This document shows positions 25,775-35,830 of a DNA stretch of 64,000 bases, in pieces. A program made the translations under genes and the position numbers. How positions within the stretch are numbered: the first letter of the stretch is position 1; each line of letters opens with the position of its first letter. Under the pieces are notes generated by a model. It searched no databases. It saw nothing but the letters and a program-made list of their open reading frames with translations, and was not told where the DNA came from. Source of the DNA: Kutzneria sp. CA-103260 (GTDB lineage: Bacteria; Actinomycetota; Actinomycetes; Mycobacteriales; Pseudonocardiaceae); assembly GCF_018263855.1 (NCBI RefSeq), contig NZ_CP073318.1, forward strand, positions 6,014,001-6,078,000. Direction: 5' to 3'.

Positions 25775-26893
25775 CTACCCTATCGCGACAGCAATCGCCG
25801 CGACGACGAGCAAAGCGGCCAAAGCGACAAATCCTCCGCTCACCGCCGCGACCGTGGCGACCGCGCCGACCAGCAGCGGACCGCCGGCGTCGCCGAGCTC
25901 ACGGCCTACCTCGGCGCTGCCCATGGTCTGCCCCAGCCGCTCCGGCGGCGTCGACGCGGCCAGCATCGCGAAGCCCAGCGGCGTGACCACCGCGACGCCC
26001 ACGCCGATCACCAACGCTGCCAGGACAATTCCGACAATTCCCGGCACGGTGGCCGCGATCACGAAGCCGCCAGCGGCCAGCCCCAGGCCGATCGCCATGC
26101 CGACGCCGTCACGCAGCCGGCCGGCGTCGCGGGCCCGGCCGATCCGTGGCTGCACCACCGCCGCCGCGGCCGCCAGCACGGACACCGCCGTGCCGGTGAC
26201 CAGCGGCCCCAGGGCGATGCCCTGCACCGGCAGGAATCCGACGCCGGTGGCGAGCGCGGCGGTGGCCGCGGCCAGCGCCGCCGTCGGCCGGAGGAAACTA
26301 CCGCTGGTCAGGCGGCGGGCCAGGTCGACCACGGTCTGTCGGGCCCGCGGCAACGGCTCCAGCCGTGGTGCCGCGATCGCCGCCCACACCGCGACGGCGG
26401 CGGCAAGGCCGGCGAGAGTGGTGAACAGCAACGCGAACCCGCCCACGGTGATCAGCGCGCCGCCGAGCACCGGCCCCAGCGCGTAGCCCAGGCCCTTCCA
26501 CGCCCCGTAGCGGCCGAACGCCCGGCCCTGCCGGGCTTTCGGGGTGAGGCGGGCCACCATCGCCCCGGCCGCCGGTGAGAACGCGGCCGCCGCCGCGCCC
26601 TGGGCGAAGCGGGCCACCCCGACCGCGCCCGGGTCGCCGGCGAACACGAACGCCGCCGAGGCCAGCGCGAACGCCACCAGGCCGCCGAGCAGCACCGGCC
26701 GGGGCCCGATCCGGTCGGCCAGGCCGCCGAAGACCGGCTTGAGCAGCACCTCCGCCCCGTCGTAGACGGCGAGCACGATGCCCAGCGCCAGCAGGGACCC
26801 GGTGTGGCCGCCGAGGTTGGCGGCGATGCTGTGCGCGCCGAAGGCGGTGACGAAGCCCGCGGCGTACAGCGGGCGGACGCCTTTCACAGCCAC
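25775..26893 (-). CDS. MFS transporter
   Basis: This 372-aa protein is almost entirely hydrophobic, with about 11-12 predicted helices. It has the loop 2-3 motif GGLADRIGPRPVLLGG (GxLaDrxGrkxxl) and the repeated second-half equivalent is weak. It looks like a proton-driven drug or metabolite exporter of the DHA1 type; the substrate cannot be told. GTG 26893 and GTG 26887 are both possible starts, with TGAGG upstream. It is a single gene, divergent from the DedA gene. Confidence 0.85.
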   Translation of the reverse strand: MAVKGVRPLYAAGFVTAFGAHSIAANLGGHTGSLLALGIVLAVYDGAEVLLKPVFGGLADRIGPRPVLLGGLVAFALASAAFVFAGDPGAVGVARFAQGAAAAAFSPAAGAMVARLTPKARQGRAFGRYGAWKGLGYALGPVLGGALITVGGFALLFTTLAGLAAAVAVWAAIAAPRLEPLPRARQTVVDLARRLTSGSFLRPTAALAAATAALATGVGFLPVQGIALGPLVTGTAVSVLAAAAAVVQPRIGRARDAGRLRDGVGMAIGLGLAAGGFVIAATVPGIVGIVLAALVIGVGVAVVTPLGFAMLAASTPPERLGQTMGSAEVGRELGDAGGPLLVGAVATVAAVSGGFVALAALLVVAAIAVAIG

Positions 26894-27007
26894 AGCCTCA
26901 TTCTCAGCGAACCCTCAGTCGATTCGACCCGATTGCCGGTGTCGGGGGCAGAATAGCGCCGACCACGGGGGGCGATTCTCATCGGCGAGTGGATCAGCAA
27001 CTGGATC

Positions 27008-27604
27008 ATGACGGTGCCGCCGCTGGCGGTGTACCTGTCCGTCGGCCTGATCATCATGATCGAGAGCCTGGGCATCCCGCTGCCGGGCGAGTTCGCGCTG
27101 GTCGGGGCCTCGCTGCTGACGTTGCAGCCGCACGCGCCGGTCCAGTGGGGCATCATCGCGGCCTGCGCCAGCGCGGGGGCGATCATCGGGGATTCGATCG
27201 GGTACACCATCGGCCGCAAGGGCGGCCGGCCGCTGTTCGCCTGGGCCGGCCGGAAATTCCCGAAGCACTTCGGGCCGGGGCACATCGCCGCGGCGGAGAA
27301 GGCGTTCGACCGGTGGGGCATGTGGGCGGTGTTCTTCGGCCGCTTCATCCTGCTGCTGCGCATCCTGGCCGGTCCACTGGCCGGCGCGCTGAAGATGCCC
27401 TATCCCCGCTTCCTGATCGCCAACGCGCTCGGCGGCATCGTCTGGGCCACCGGCACCGCGGCCCTCATCCACTACGTCGGCAAGGTCGTCGAGACGTGGC
27501 TGAGCGGCATCGCGCTGTGGGGCCTGGTCGCCGCCCTGCTCGGCGGCCTGCTGCTGTCGTTCCTGATCAAGCGCCGCGCCGACCAGGCGGCCCGCGAGTC
27601 CTGA
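27008..27604 (+). CDS. DedA family inner-membrane protein
   Basis: This 198-aa protein has the DedA/SNARE-associated signature: the N-terminal re-entrant segment IESLGIPLPGEFALVGAS, the GDSIGYTIGRKGG block and the conserved FFGRFILLLRILAGPLAG with essential-type arginines. DedA proteins are undecaprenyl-phosphate or phosphatidyl-lipid translocases. Homologues usually have about 10 more residues at the N-terminus. The frame is open upstream to a possible ATT start near 26975, and the visible residues (IGEWISNWI) look family-like, so the true start may be earlier than ATG 27008. Confidence 0.88.
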   Translation: MTVPPLAVYLSVGLIIMIESLGIPLPGEFALVGASLLTLQPHAPVQWGIIAACASAGAIIGDSIGYTIGRKGGRPLFAWAGRKFPKHFGPGHIAAAEKAFDRWGMWAVFFGRFILLLRILAGPLAGALKMPYPRFLIANALGGIVWATGTAALIHYVGKVVETWLSGIALWGLVAALLGGLLLSFLIKRRADQAARES

Positions 27605-27608
27605 GCAG

Positions 27609-28339
27609 TCATCGGGAGGCTCGGAGGAATTCCCGGTTCAGGTTGGCGATGCTGGCGAACGGGATGCCCTTCGGGCACGAGGCGACGCACTCGCCGGTGT
27701 TGGTGCAGCCGCCGAAGCTCTCGTCGTCCATGGCGGCGACCATGTCCAGCACCCGCCGTTCCCGTTCGGGCTGCCCCTGCGGCAACACGTTGAGGTGGCT
27801 GACCTTGGCCGACGTGAACAGCATCGCCGAGCCGTTGGGGCAGGCGGCGACGCAGGCCCCGCAGCCGATGCAGGTGGCGTTGTCGAAGGCGACGTCGGCG
27901 TCGGGCTTGGGCACCGGCGTGGCGTGCGCGTCGGGGGCGCTGCCGGTGGGGGCGGTGACGTAGCCGCCGGCCTGGATGATCCGGTCGAACGCCGACCGGT
28001 CCACCACCAGGTCCCTGACCACCGGGAAACCCTTGGCCCGCCAGGGTTCCACGTCGATGACGTCGCCGTCGCGGAAGGCCCGCATGTGCAGCTGGCAGGT
28101 GGTGGTCCGCTCCGGGCCGTGGGCCCGGCCGTTGATCACCACGCCGCAGGAGCCGCAGATGCCCTCCCGGCAGTCGTGGTCGAACGCCACCGGCGGCTCG
28201 CCCCGGGTGATCAGATCCTGGTTGAGCACGTCCAGCATCTCCAGGAAGGACATGTCCGGGCTGACGTCGTCGACCTGGTAGGACACCAGCCGCCCGCGGT
28301 CCTTCGGCCCGGACTGGCGCCAGATGCGCACGGTGAGTT

Positions 28340-28343
<4 letters not shown>
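27609..28343 (-). CDS. sdhB: Succinate dehydrogenase / fumarate reductase iron-sulfur subunit
   Basis: This 244-aa protein has an N-terminal plant-type [2Fe-2S] domain (CREGICGSCG with a further Cys in TTTCQLH). Two C-terminal ferredoxin motifs follow, CIGCGACVAACP and CTNTGECVASCPKG, for the [4Fe-4S] and [3Fe-4S] clusters. It passes electrons from the flavoprotein to the membrane cytochrome b. GTG 28343 overlaps the sdhA stop (GTGA). It ends 4 bp from the convergent DedA stop, with no terminator visible. Confidence 0.93.
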
Positions 28344-30268
<1,925 letters not shown>

Positions 30269-30269
30269 G

Positions 30270-30968
30270 TCAGGCCACCAATCCGGTCATCACGCCGATC
30301 GGGACGGCCAGGAAGCCGCCGGTGATCACCACGGCCACCACGGCGCCGACGGTCCGGACCGCGTTGCCGGCGACGCCCAGCGTGCGGGCGGCACTCCAGA
30401 AGCCGTGGTTGAGGTGCAACCCGAGCATGAGCAGGGCCACGATGTAGATCACGTTGACCCACCACACGCCGAAGTCGGCGAGGATGTTGTGATAGGGGTC
30501 GCCGTCCACGAAGTCCCGGTTGGCCACACCCACGGTGAGATCGAGGATGTGCCAGACCACGTAGACGGCCAGGGTCGCGCCACCCCAGCGCATCGTGCTG
30601 GTGGCGAAGCTGGCCCGAGCCCGTTGACTGTGCGCGTAACGGACCGGGCGGGCCCGACGGTCCCGAATGGACAGTTGCACGGCGGCGGTGATGTGCAGCA
30701 CCACCGCCACGACCAAGCCGACCCGCATGATCCAGAGGAACACGCCGTACGGCAGCGCCGGCTCGCCGATGGTGCGCAGCCAAGCGGCGTACTCGTTGAG
30801 ATCGGCCGCGCCCAGGAACACCTTCAGGTTGCCCAGCATGTGCGCGAACAGGAAGGCCACCAGGGCCAGGCCGGTCACCGCCATGACGGTCTTCTTGCCG
30901 ATCGTCGACGTCCAGAACCGGCCGACCGAGGAGCGTTTTCGTGGTGGGACAGCAAGCTCGGTGGACAC
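30270..30968 (-). CDS. sdhC: Succinate dehydrogenase cytochrome b subunit
   Basis: This 232-aa membrane protein has five hydrophobic segments with histidines in suitable positions for two b hemes (FLFAHMLGNLKVFLG, VVLHITAAVQLS, VVWHILDLTVG, GLHLNHGFW). It anchors SdhAB and reduces menaquinone. I place the start at GTG 30968: no ribosome site is present, but TAGCGT lies exactly 7 nt upstream (30981-30976 on the reverse strand), the leaderless pattern. A TTG at 31004 would overlap the promoter. It is the first gene of sdhCAB and is divergent from a LysR regulator. Confidence 0.88.
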   Translation of the reverse strand: MSTELAVPPRKRSSVGRFWTSTIGKKTVMAVTGLALVAFLFAHMLGNLKVFLGAADLNEYAAWLRTIGEPALPYGVFLWIMRVGLVVAVVLHITAAVQLSIRDRRARPVRYAHSQRARASFATSTMRWGGATLAVYVVWHILDLTVGVANRDFVDGDPYHNILADFGVWWVNVIYIVALLMLGLHLNHGFWSAARTLGVAGNAVRTVGAVVAVVITGGFLAVPIGVMTGLVA

Positions 30969-31036
30969 GGGACCGACGCTAGGAGCGCGCCCACCAGAGG
31001 GCAAACAGAAGCTGGGTCTGGTCAGCAGAGGCTGTG

Positions 31037-31047
31037 CCTATGATAGG
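31037..31047. promoter_or_regulatory. Palindromic operator overlapping the lysR -10 box
   Basis: CCTATGATAGG is a perfect 5-1-5 palindrome. It contains TATGAT (31039-31044), a near-consensus -10 placed 6 nt before GTG 31051. A regulator bound here would block lysR transcription. It lies in the 82-bp divergent region shared with sdhC, so the same site may affect the sdh promoter. Confidence 0.6.
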
Positions 31048-31050
31048 GTG

Positions 31051-31974
31051 GTGCAGCTCCACCAGCTCGCCTACTTCGTGGCCGTCGCCGACACCCGGCA
31101 CTTCACCCGGGCCGCCGAGCGGATGCGGGTCGCCCAGCCCTCGCTCTCGCAGCAGGTGCGGGCCCTGGAGCGGGACGTCGGGGCCGAGCTTTTCCACCGG
31201 ATACGGGGAAATCTCTCGCTGACCGAGGCCGGCGAGACGCTGCTGCCGTTCGCCCGGCGGATGCTGGCCGAGGCCGAGTCGGCGTACCAGGCCGTGCGCG
31301 AACTGGACGAACTGGGCCGCGGACGGGTGCGGCTGGGGGCCACCCCGAGCCTGTGCACCGGCCTGCTGCCGGCCATGCTCGCCGGGTTCCGCACCGCCTA
31401 CCCTGGGATCGAGCTCACAGTGCACGAGAGCGGTTCGCGGGACCTGCAGACCGAATTGTCCGAGGGCGCGCTGGATCTGGCCATCATCGTCGACTCGCGG
31501 CTGCGCGACGAGAGCCGGCTGTCCACCCTGCCGCTGCTCATCGAGGAGCTGGTGGTGATCTCGGCCATGGACCGGCCGGCCCCGGTGCGGCGGGCCCGGG
31601 TGCGGATCTCCGACCTGCGGGACCGCCCGCTGGTGATGTTCCGCCGCGGCTACGACCTGCGTGACGCCACCGTGAACGCCTGCCGGGCCGAGGGTTTCGA
31701 GCCGTCGTTCGCCATCGAGGGCGGGGAGATGGATGCCGTGCTGGAGTTCGTGCGGGCCGGCATGGGGATCGCCGTCGTGCCCAGCACCGTGGTCAGGGAC
31801 CGGTTCCGGGTCACGAGGTTCGCCGAGCCGGGGCTCAGCCGGGTGGTGCGGCTGGCCTACCGGCAGGACGTCGAGCCGTCGCGGGCCGCGCGGGCGCTGC
31901 GCGACGCCATCACCCGGCACCTGGCCAACGCCGCCGCCCTCCCCCGCGGCACCCAGTCCCTGGTCCGCCCCTGA
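31051..31974 (+). CDS. LysR family regulator divergent from sdhCAB
   Basis: This 307-aa protein has the N-terminal winged helix (LAYFVAVADTRHFTRAAERM, then VAQPSLSQQVRALERD) and a C-terminal periplasmic-binding-type effector domain from about residue 90. The start is GTG 31051, or GTG 31048 next to it; both follow TATGAT directly with no ribosome site, so the mRNA is leaderless. Divergence from sdhCAB over 82 bp is the usual layout for a LysR protein and its target, so I infer control of this succinate dehydrogenase. The effector is unknown. Confidence 0.88.
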   Translation: MQLHQLAYFVAVADTRHFTRAAERMRVAQPSLSQQVRALERDVGAELFHRIRGNLSLTEAGETLLPFARRMLAEAESAYQAVRELDELGRGRVRLGATPSLCTGLLPAMLAGFRTAYPGIELTVHESGSRDLQTELSEGALDLAIIVDSRLRDESRLSTLPLLIEELVVISAMDRPAPVRRARVRISDLRDRPLVMFRRGYDLRDATVNACRAEGFEPSFAIEGGEMDAVLEFVRAGMGIAVVPSTVVRDRFRVTRFAEPGLSRVVRLAYRQDVEPSRAARALRDAITRHLANAAALPRGTQSLVRP

Positions 31975-31977
31975 CAT

Positions 31978-32053
31978 CGCGAGTCCCGCGCTCAGGCAAC
32001 TGAATGTCGAGTTCCGGAACTCGACACATGGTTGCCCGAGAGCGGGACTCGCG
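31978..32053. repeat. 76-bp palindromic element between convergent genes
   Basis: CGCGAGTCCCGCGCTC (31978-31993) pairs with 32038-32053 with one mismatch; inside it, GGCAAC pairs with GTTGCC and TGTCGAGTTCC with GGAACTCGACA. The whole element folds into one long stem. It fills the gap between the lysR stop (31974) and the end of the convergent nuclease gene (32058), so it probably terminates both transcripts. It may be a mobile or repeated intergenic palindrome. Confidence 0.7.
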
Positions 32054-32057
32054 GGGG

Positions 32058-32705
32058 TCAGCAGCCGTTGAGCATCGTCTGCAGGGCCGTCTTCTCCGTG
32101 GACTGGAGCGTGAGGCCCCAGACCGACTTCACCTTGATCCACATCTCCGCATAGGTGCAGCGGAAGGCCGTGCGCGAGGGCTGCCAGGTCGACGGGTCCT
32201 GGTCGCCCTTGGACTGGTTGACGTTGTCGGTGACCGCGATCAGCTGCGGGTCGGTCAGGTCGTTGGCGTACTGCTGCCGCTTGCTGTCCGTCCAACTCGA
32301 CGCGCCCGAGCGCCAGGCCTCGGCCAGCGGCACCACGTGGTCGATGTCCACGTCCGAGGCCTGCGTCCAGGTCGCCCCGTCGTACGGGCTGTACCAACTG
32401 CCCGCGGTGGCGGCGCAGGCGCTGTTGACCGTGACGCCCGTGCCGTCGCGCTTGAGCACCGTCTCCCGGGTGTCGCAGGTGCCCGAGATGATGATCCAGT
32501 GCGGGAAGCGGTCCCGGGAGTACCCGCTCATGGATCCCTCCGCCCGCACCGTCAACGCGTTGAGCTCCGACTGCGCCGTCGCCTTGCTCGGGATGTTCGG
32601 CGGCATCGCCGCCGCGGACGGCGCCAGGGTCACCGCCGTCGCCGCGCAGGCCAGCAGGGTGAGCGCGACGGACAGCGCCCGCCGCTTGATCATGGAGTCG
32701 GCCAT
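32058..32705 (-). CDS. Secreted HNH-type nuclease (DUF1524/GmrSD C-terminal family)
   Basis: This 215-aa precursor has a signal peptide (residues about 8-33, ending AAAM) and a domain with DIDHVVPLAEAWRSGASSW, where Asp-His-Val is the catalytic beta-beta-alpha-metal core. It also has NVNQSKGDQDPSTW, the family's conserved Asn/Lys/Asp block. Four cysteines in the mature part suit disulfides outside the cell. It probably degrades extracellular DNA. ATG 32705 follows GGAG at a 5-nt spacing. It is a single gene. Confidence 0.86.
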   Translation of the reverse strand: MADSMIKRRALSVALTLLACAATAVTLAPSAAAMPPNIPSKATAQSELNALTVRAEGSMSGYSRDRFPHWIIISGTCDTRETVLKRDGTGVTVNSACAATAGSWYSPYDGATWTQASDVDIDHVVPLAEAWRSGASSWTDSKRQQYANDLTDPQLIAVTDNVNQSKGDQDPSTWQPSRTAFRCTYAEMWIKVKSVWGLTLQSTEKTALQTMLNGC

Positions 32706-32861
32706 GGATCTCCAATGGTCGCAGGGTGAAGACCTTCATCGTTCGGTTACCCACTCGCGCCGCTCAACACCCCCAACCCGACAATCAGCACCTTTTGCCT
32801 CCCGTCCGCCGCCCGGCCATCTGGCTTTAGAACGGCATTGGTTGCGCTGCCACGCGCCGAA

Positions 32862-32918
32862 GTAGCCGTTGACTACTTTGTAGCCATTGCCTACTCTCCA
32901 CATGTAGCCATCGCCTAC
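32862..32918 (+). promoter_or_regulatory. Promoter of the aldehyde dehydrogenase with three operator repeats
   Basis: A 15-bp dyad of the form GTAG-N7-CTAC occurs three times: 32862-32876, 32880-32894 and 32904-32918. A good promoter overlaps them: TTGACT (32869-32874), a 17-bp spacer and TACTCT (32892-32897). Copy 1 covers the -35, copy 2 the -10 and copy 3 the early transcript, so the bound protein should repress. The TetR encoded at 34405 is the likely ligand. The rest of the 231-bp gap (32706-32861) shows nothing. Confidence 0.7.
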
Positions 32919-32936
32919 TTCAGGAGGTTGTCAGTC

Positions 32937-34358
32937 ATGTTCGCCCAGCGTGAGGACGTTTTTGTGGCCGGGGAGTGGGTGCCGGCGACCGGCGACCGCT
33001 ACCTCGAGATGGTCAATCCGGCGACCGAGCAGCTCGCCTACCGGGTACGGGAGGCCGGCCGCGCGGAGGTGGACGCGGCGGTGCTTGCGGCGCGGGAGCT
33101 GCTGGCATCCGGGGAGTGGCCGGCGAAGGACCGGGCGGCGGCGCTCGGGCGGTTCGCCGACGAGTTGGCGCGGCGGGAAGGCCCGATCACCGAGGCGATC
33201 CGCAACGAGATGGGCGCGCCGGTGAATCGGCAGAGCGAGGTGCAAGGCGCGGTGGGCCTGACCAGGTTCCTGGTGTCGCTGGCCGACGAGCTGCGGTTCG
33301 AGGAACGCCGCGAGGGGGCGTTCCGGCCGAGCGTGATCCGGCGGGTCCCGGTCGGCGTGGTGGCGGCGGTGGTGCCGTGGAACGCGCCGCTGTTCCTGGC
33401 CCTGCAGAAGGCGATCCCCGCGCTGCTGGCCGGCTGCCCGGTGATCATCAAGCCGGCGCCGGAGACGGCCTACGACTCCACGGTCCTGGCCGAGGCGTTC
33501 CGGGCGGCGGACCTGCCCCGGGGCGCGGTCAGCATCCTGCCGGCGGACCGGGAGGTCTCCGAGTACCTGGTGGCCCACCCGGGCGTGGACAAGATCTCCT
33601 TCACCGGCAGCACGGCGACCGGCCGCCGGGTCGCGGAGCTGGCGGCCCGCGAGTTCAAGCGGGTCACGCTGGAACTGGGCGGCAAGTCGGCGGGAATCGT
33701 GTTGCCGGACGCGGACTTCGGCACGATCATGCCGGCGGTGGTCACCGGCACCACGGTGAACTCCGGCCAGGCCTGCTCGCTGCTCAGCCGGCTCCTGGTG
33801 CCCCGGGCCCGGCGGGCCGAGTTCATGGCCGCCTACACCACCGCCCTCGACAACGTGATCGTCGGCGAGCCCACCGACGCGGTGACCACCCTCGGCCCGA
33901 TCGTGTCGCGCCGGCAGTACGACCGCGTGCTGTCCTACATCGACCTCGGCCGACAGGAGGGTGCGACCCTGGCCTACGGTGGCGGCCGCCCCGCTGGCGT
34001 GAACGTCGGATTCTATGTGCGGCCAACGGTTTTCACCGACGTCGACAACACCATGCGCATCGCCCAGGAGGAGATCTTCGGGCCGGTGGTCTGCGTCCTC
34101 GACTACGACACCGTCGACGAGGCCGTCGCCGTCGCCAACGCGTCCCCGTTCGGCCTGTCCGGCGCGGTCTTCGGCGACCCCGATCAGGCCATCGAAGTGG
34201 CGCTTCGGGTCCGCGCCGGCGCGCAGACCGTGAACACCGCGGTCGACTTCGACTTCGACGCTCCCTACGGCGGTTTCAAGGCCTCCGGCGCCGGCCGCGA
34301 GCTCGGCGGCGTCGAGGGGATCATGAGCTTCACCGAGCCCCTCACGGTCGGCGTGTGA
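32937..34358 (+). CDS. NAD(P)-dependent aldehyde dehydrogenase
   Basis: This 473-aa ALDH-superfamily enzyme has the general-base Glu246 in LELGGKSA and the nucleophile Cys280 in NSGQACS. The substrate and cofactor loops VPWNAPL and FTGSTATGRR are intact, and the closing motif EEIFGPV is present. It oxidises an aldehyde to the acid; chain type is not predictable. ATG 32937 follows CAGGAGG (32921-32927). The triple operator directly upstream indicates tight repression, and the TetR gene starts 46 bp downstream on the same strand, so enzyme and regulator probably form one autoregulated unit that responds to an aldehyde or its precursor. Confidence 0.92.
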   Translation: MFAQREDVFVAGEWVPATGDRYLEMVNPATEQLAYRVREAGRAEVDAAVLAARELLASGEWPAKDRAAALGRFADELARREGPITEAIRNEMGAPVNRQSEVQGAVGLTRFLVSLADELRFEERREGAFRPSVIRRVPVGVVAAVVPWNAPLFLALQKAIPALLAGCPVIIKPAPETAYDSTVLAEAFRAADLPRGAVSILPADREVSEYLVAHPGVDKISFTGSTATGRRVAELAAREFKRVTLELGGKSAGIVLPDADFGTIMPAVVTGTTVNSGQACSLLSRLLVPRARRAEFMAAYTTALDNVIVGEPTDAVTTLGPIVSRRQYDRVLSYIDLGRQEGATLAYGGGRPAGVNVGFYVRPTVFTDVDNTMRIAQEEIFGPVVCVLDYDTVDEAVAVANASPFGLSGAVFGDPDQAIEVALRVRAGAQTVNTAVDFDFDAPYGGFKASGAGRELGGVEGIMSFTEPLTVGV

Positions 34359-34404
34359 GGTAGTCTGGCCGGCCCGCCGCTGTCGTCTCCTGAGAAGGTG
34401 GTTC

Positions 34405-35007
34405 GTGCCCCCCAAATCCAGCCCCTACCACCACGGCAGCCTGCGCGCGGAACTGCTCGACCTGGCCCAGAAGCGCATCGAGGAGACCGGTGCCGCCGGC
34501 TTGTCGCTGCGTGAGCTGGCCCGCGAGATCGGCGTCAGCCACGGCGCCCCGCAGCGGCACTTCGCCGACAAACAGGCGCTGCTGGACGCGCTGGCCGTGC
34601 GTGGGCTCGACGAGTTGGGCGAACTGACCGAAGCTCGGATCGGGGCGTGCGAGGACGGCGACTTCGACCAGCGGCTGCTGGCCTTCGCGCACGCCTACGT
34701 CGACTTCGCCACCGCCCACCCGGTGCTGCTGGGCCTGATCTTCACCCGCAAGGACGCCGAGTCCTCGGCCGAGCTGCGCGCCGCCAACGAGCGGGCCTTC
34801 GCCGCCCCGCAGCGAATGATCGCCGACGCCCTGCGGGCCGGGGACATCGTCGACGATTACGAGCGGGTGAGCATGGCGGTGCTGGCCACGATCCAGGGCC
34901 TGGCCACCATCATCGGCAGCGGCATGATCGGGAACCGGCCGCCGGAGACGGTGGTCGCCGGCACCATCGGCACGCTCATCGCCGGCCTGCGCGCGGGACC
35001 GGGGTGA
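34405..35007 (+). CDS. TetR family regulator (WHG-domain type)
   Basis: This 200-aa protein begins YHHGSLRAELLDLAQ and has the helix-turn-helix LSLRELAREIGVSHGAPQRHF, the N-terminus typical of TetR regulators with a WHG ligand domain. GTG 34405 is preceded by GAGAAGG. It follows the aldehyde dehydrogenase by 46 bp and is the likely binder of the three GTAG-N7-CTAC sites at 32862-32918 (inference from position). It converges on the isomerase-family gene ending at 35021. Confidence 0.88.
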   Translation: MPPKSSPYHHGSLRAELLDLAQKRIEETGAAGLSLRELAREIGVSHGAPQRHFADKQALLDALAVRGLDELGELTEARIGACEDGDFDQRLLAFAHAYVDFATAHPVLLGLIFTRKDAESSAELRAANERAFAAPQRMIADALRAGDIVDDYERVSMAVLATIQGLATIIGSGMIGNRPPETVVAGTIGTLIAGLRAGPG

Positions 35008-35020
35008 CCGCCGTGGACGG

Positions 35021-35656
35021 TCAGCACAACGGGAGCGGCAGTTTCGCGGCCGCGGGGCCAAGGGCGGCGCGCTCGGCGGCGGTGGGGAGGCGGCGGCCGG
35101 TGCCGATGCGGAGGGCGTCGGCGTCGGACAACGAGGCGGGGAAGGCGAAGCCGGCGATCTGTTCGAGCATGGCCCGGGCCTCGCGAGCGGCCGGGGGTGC
35201 GGCGCTGGGCGACAGGTCGAGGTGGTGGAGGGTCCACTCCATGACGTAGGCGGTGAGGTAGTCGCCGGCGGTGAGGACCTGGTCGCGGGTGCCGACGCAG
35301 GCAGCGGGGTCGGCGAGGGAGGCGGCGCGGCCGGCGGCGGAGCCGACGTCGTCGAGGTGGAACTTGAGCAGGGCGGGATCGCCGTAGGCGGCGGCGAGGC
35401 GGACGGTGAGGGCGTCGAGGGGGTCGGCGCCGGTGGGCGGCGTGACGACCTCCCAGTATGAAATGGCGTCCCGGGTGGGAGGGGCGTCGGCGGGGGTGGC
35501 CAGGGTGATCAGGACGTCCTGGGCGTCTATGACGAGGTGGCAGACGAGGTCCCGGACGAGCCAGCCGGCGCAGCCGGAGGGGAGCTCGAAGTCGCGGTCG
35601 GGCAGCGCCGCGACGGCCGAGAGCAGGGCGGTCCACGAGCGCGAGAAGAGCTCCAC
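35021..35656 (-). CDS. Maleylpyruvate isomerase-family / mycothiol-dependent DinB-like protein
   Basis: This 211-aa helical protein has the N-terminal block ELPSGCAGWLVRDLVCHLV with a metal-ligand-type His, and a later YVMEWTLHHLDLS with the further conserved Glu and His pair. These are features of the mycothiol-dependent maleylpyruvate isomerase N-terminal fold. Members carry out thiol-dependent isomerisations or S-transfers; many are uncharacterised. The start at GTG 35656 has TAGCGT 6 nt upstream (35668-35663 on the reverse strand) and no ribosome site, so it appears leaderless. Confidence 0.75.
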   Translation of the reverse strand: MELFSRSWTALLSAVAALPDRDFELPSGCAGWLVRDLVCHLVIDAQDVLITLATPADAPPTRDAISYWEVVTPPTGADPLDALTVRLAAAYGDPALLKFHLDDVGSAAGRAASLADPAACVGTRDQVLTAGDYLTAYVMEWTLHHLDLSPSAAPPAAREARAMLEQIAGFAFPASLSDADALRIGTGRRLPTAAERAALGPAAAKLPLPLC

Positions 35657-35830
35657 GGCAGCACGCTAGCAGCGGGAACGGGCGGCGGCGACCGAATTGT
35701 TCCGTTGCCCAGTAACGACCATGGTTGTTTCCGCAACCGAAGCGAGTACCCGATCGACTGGCGAGGCTTGACCGCTCACGGCCATAACGCCAGGATTTGT
35801 TGGCGAAACCGAACGGCAGGGAGCGGCGCC

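Noticed and set aside
32862..32918. Possible CRISPR-like array
   Set aside because: Three short dyadic repeats with 3- and 9-bp gaps overlap a promoter; there are no spacers of uniform length or cas genes.
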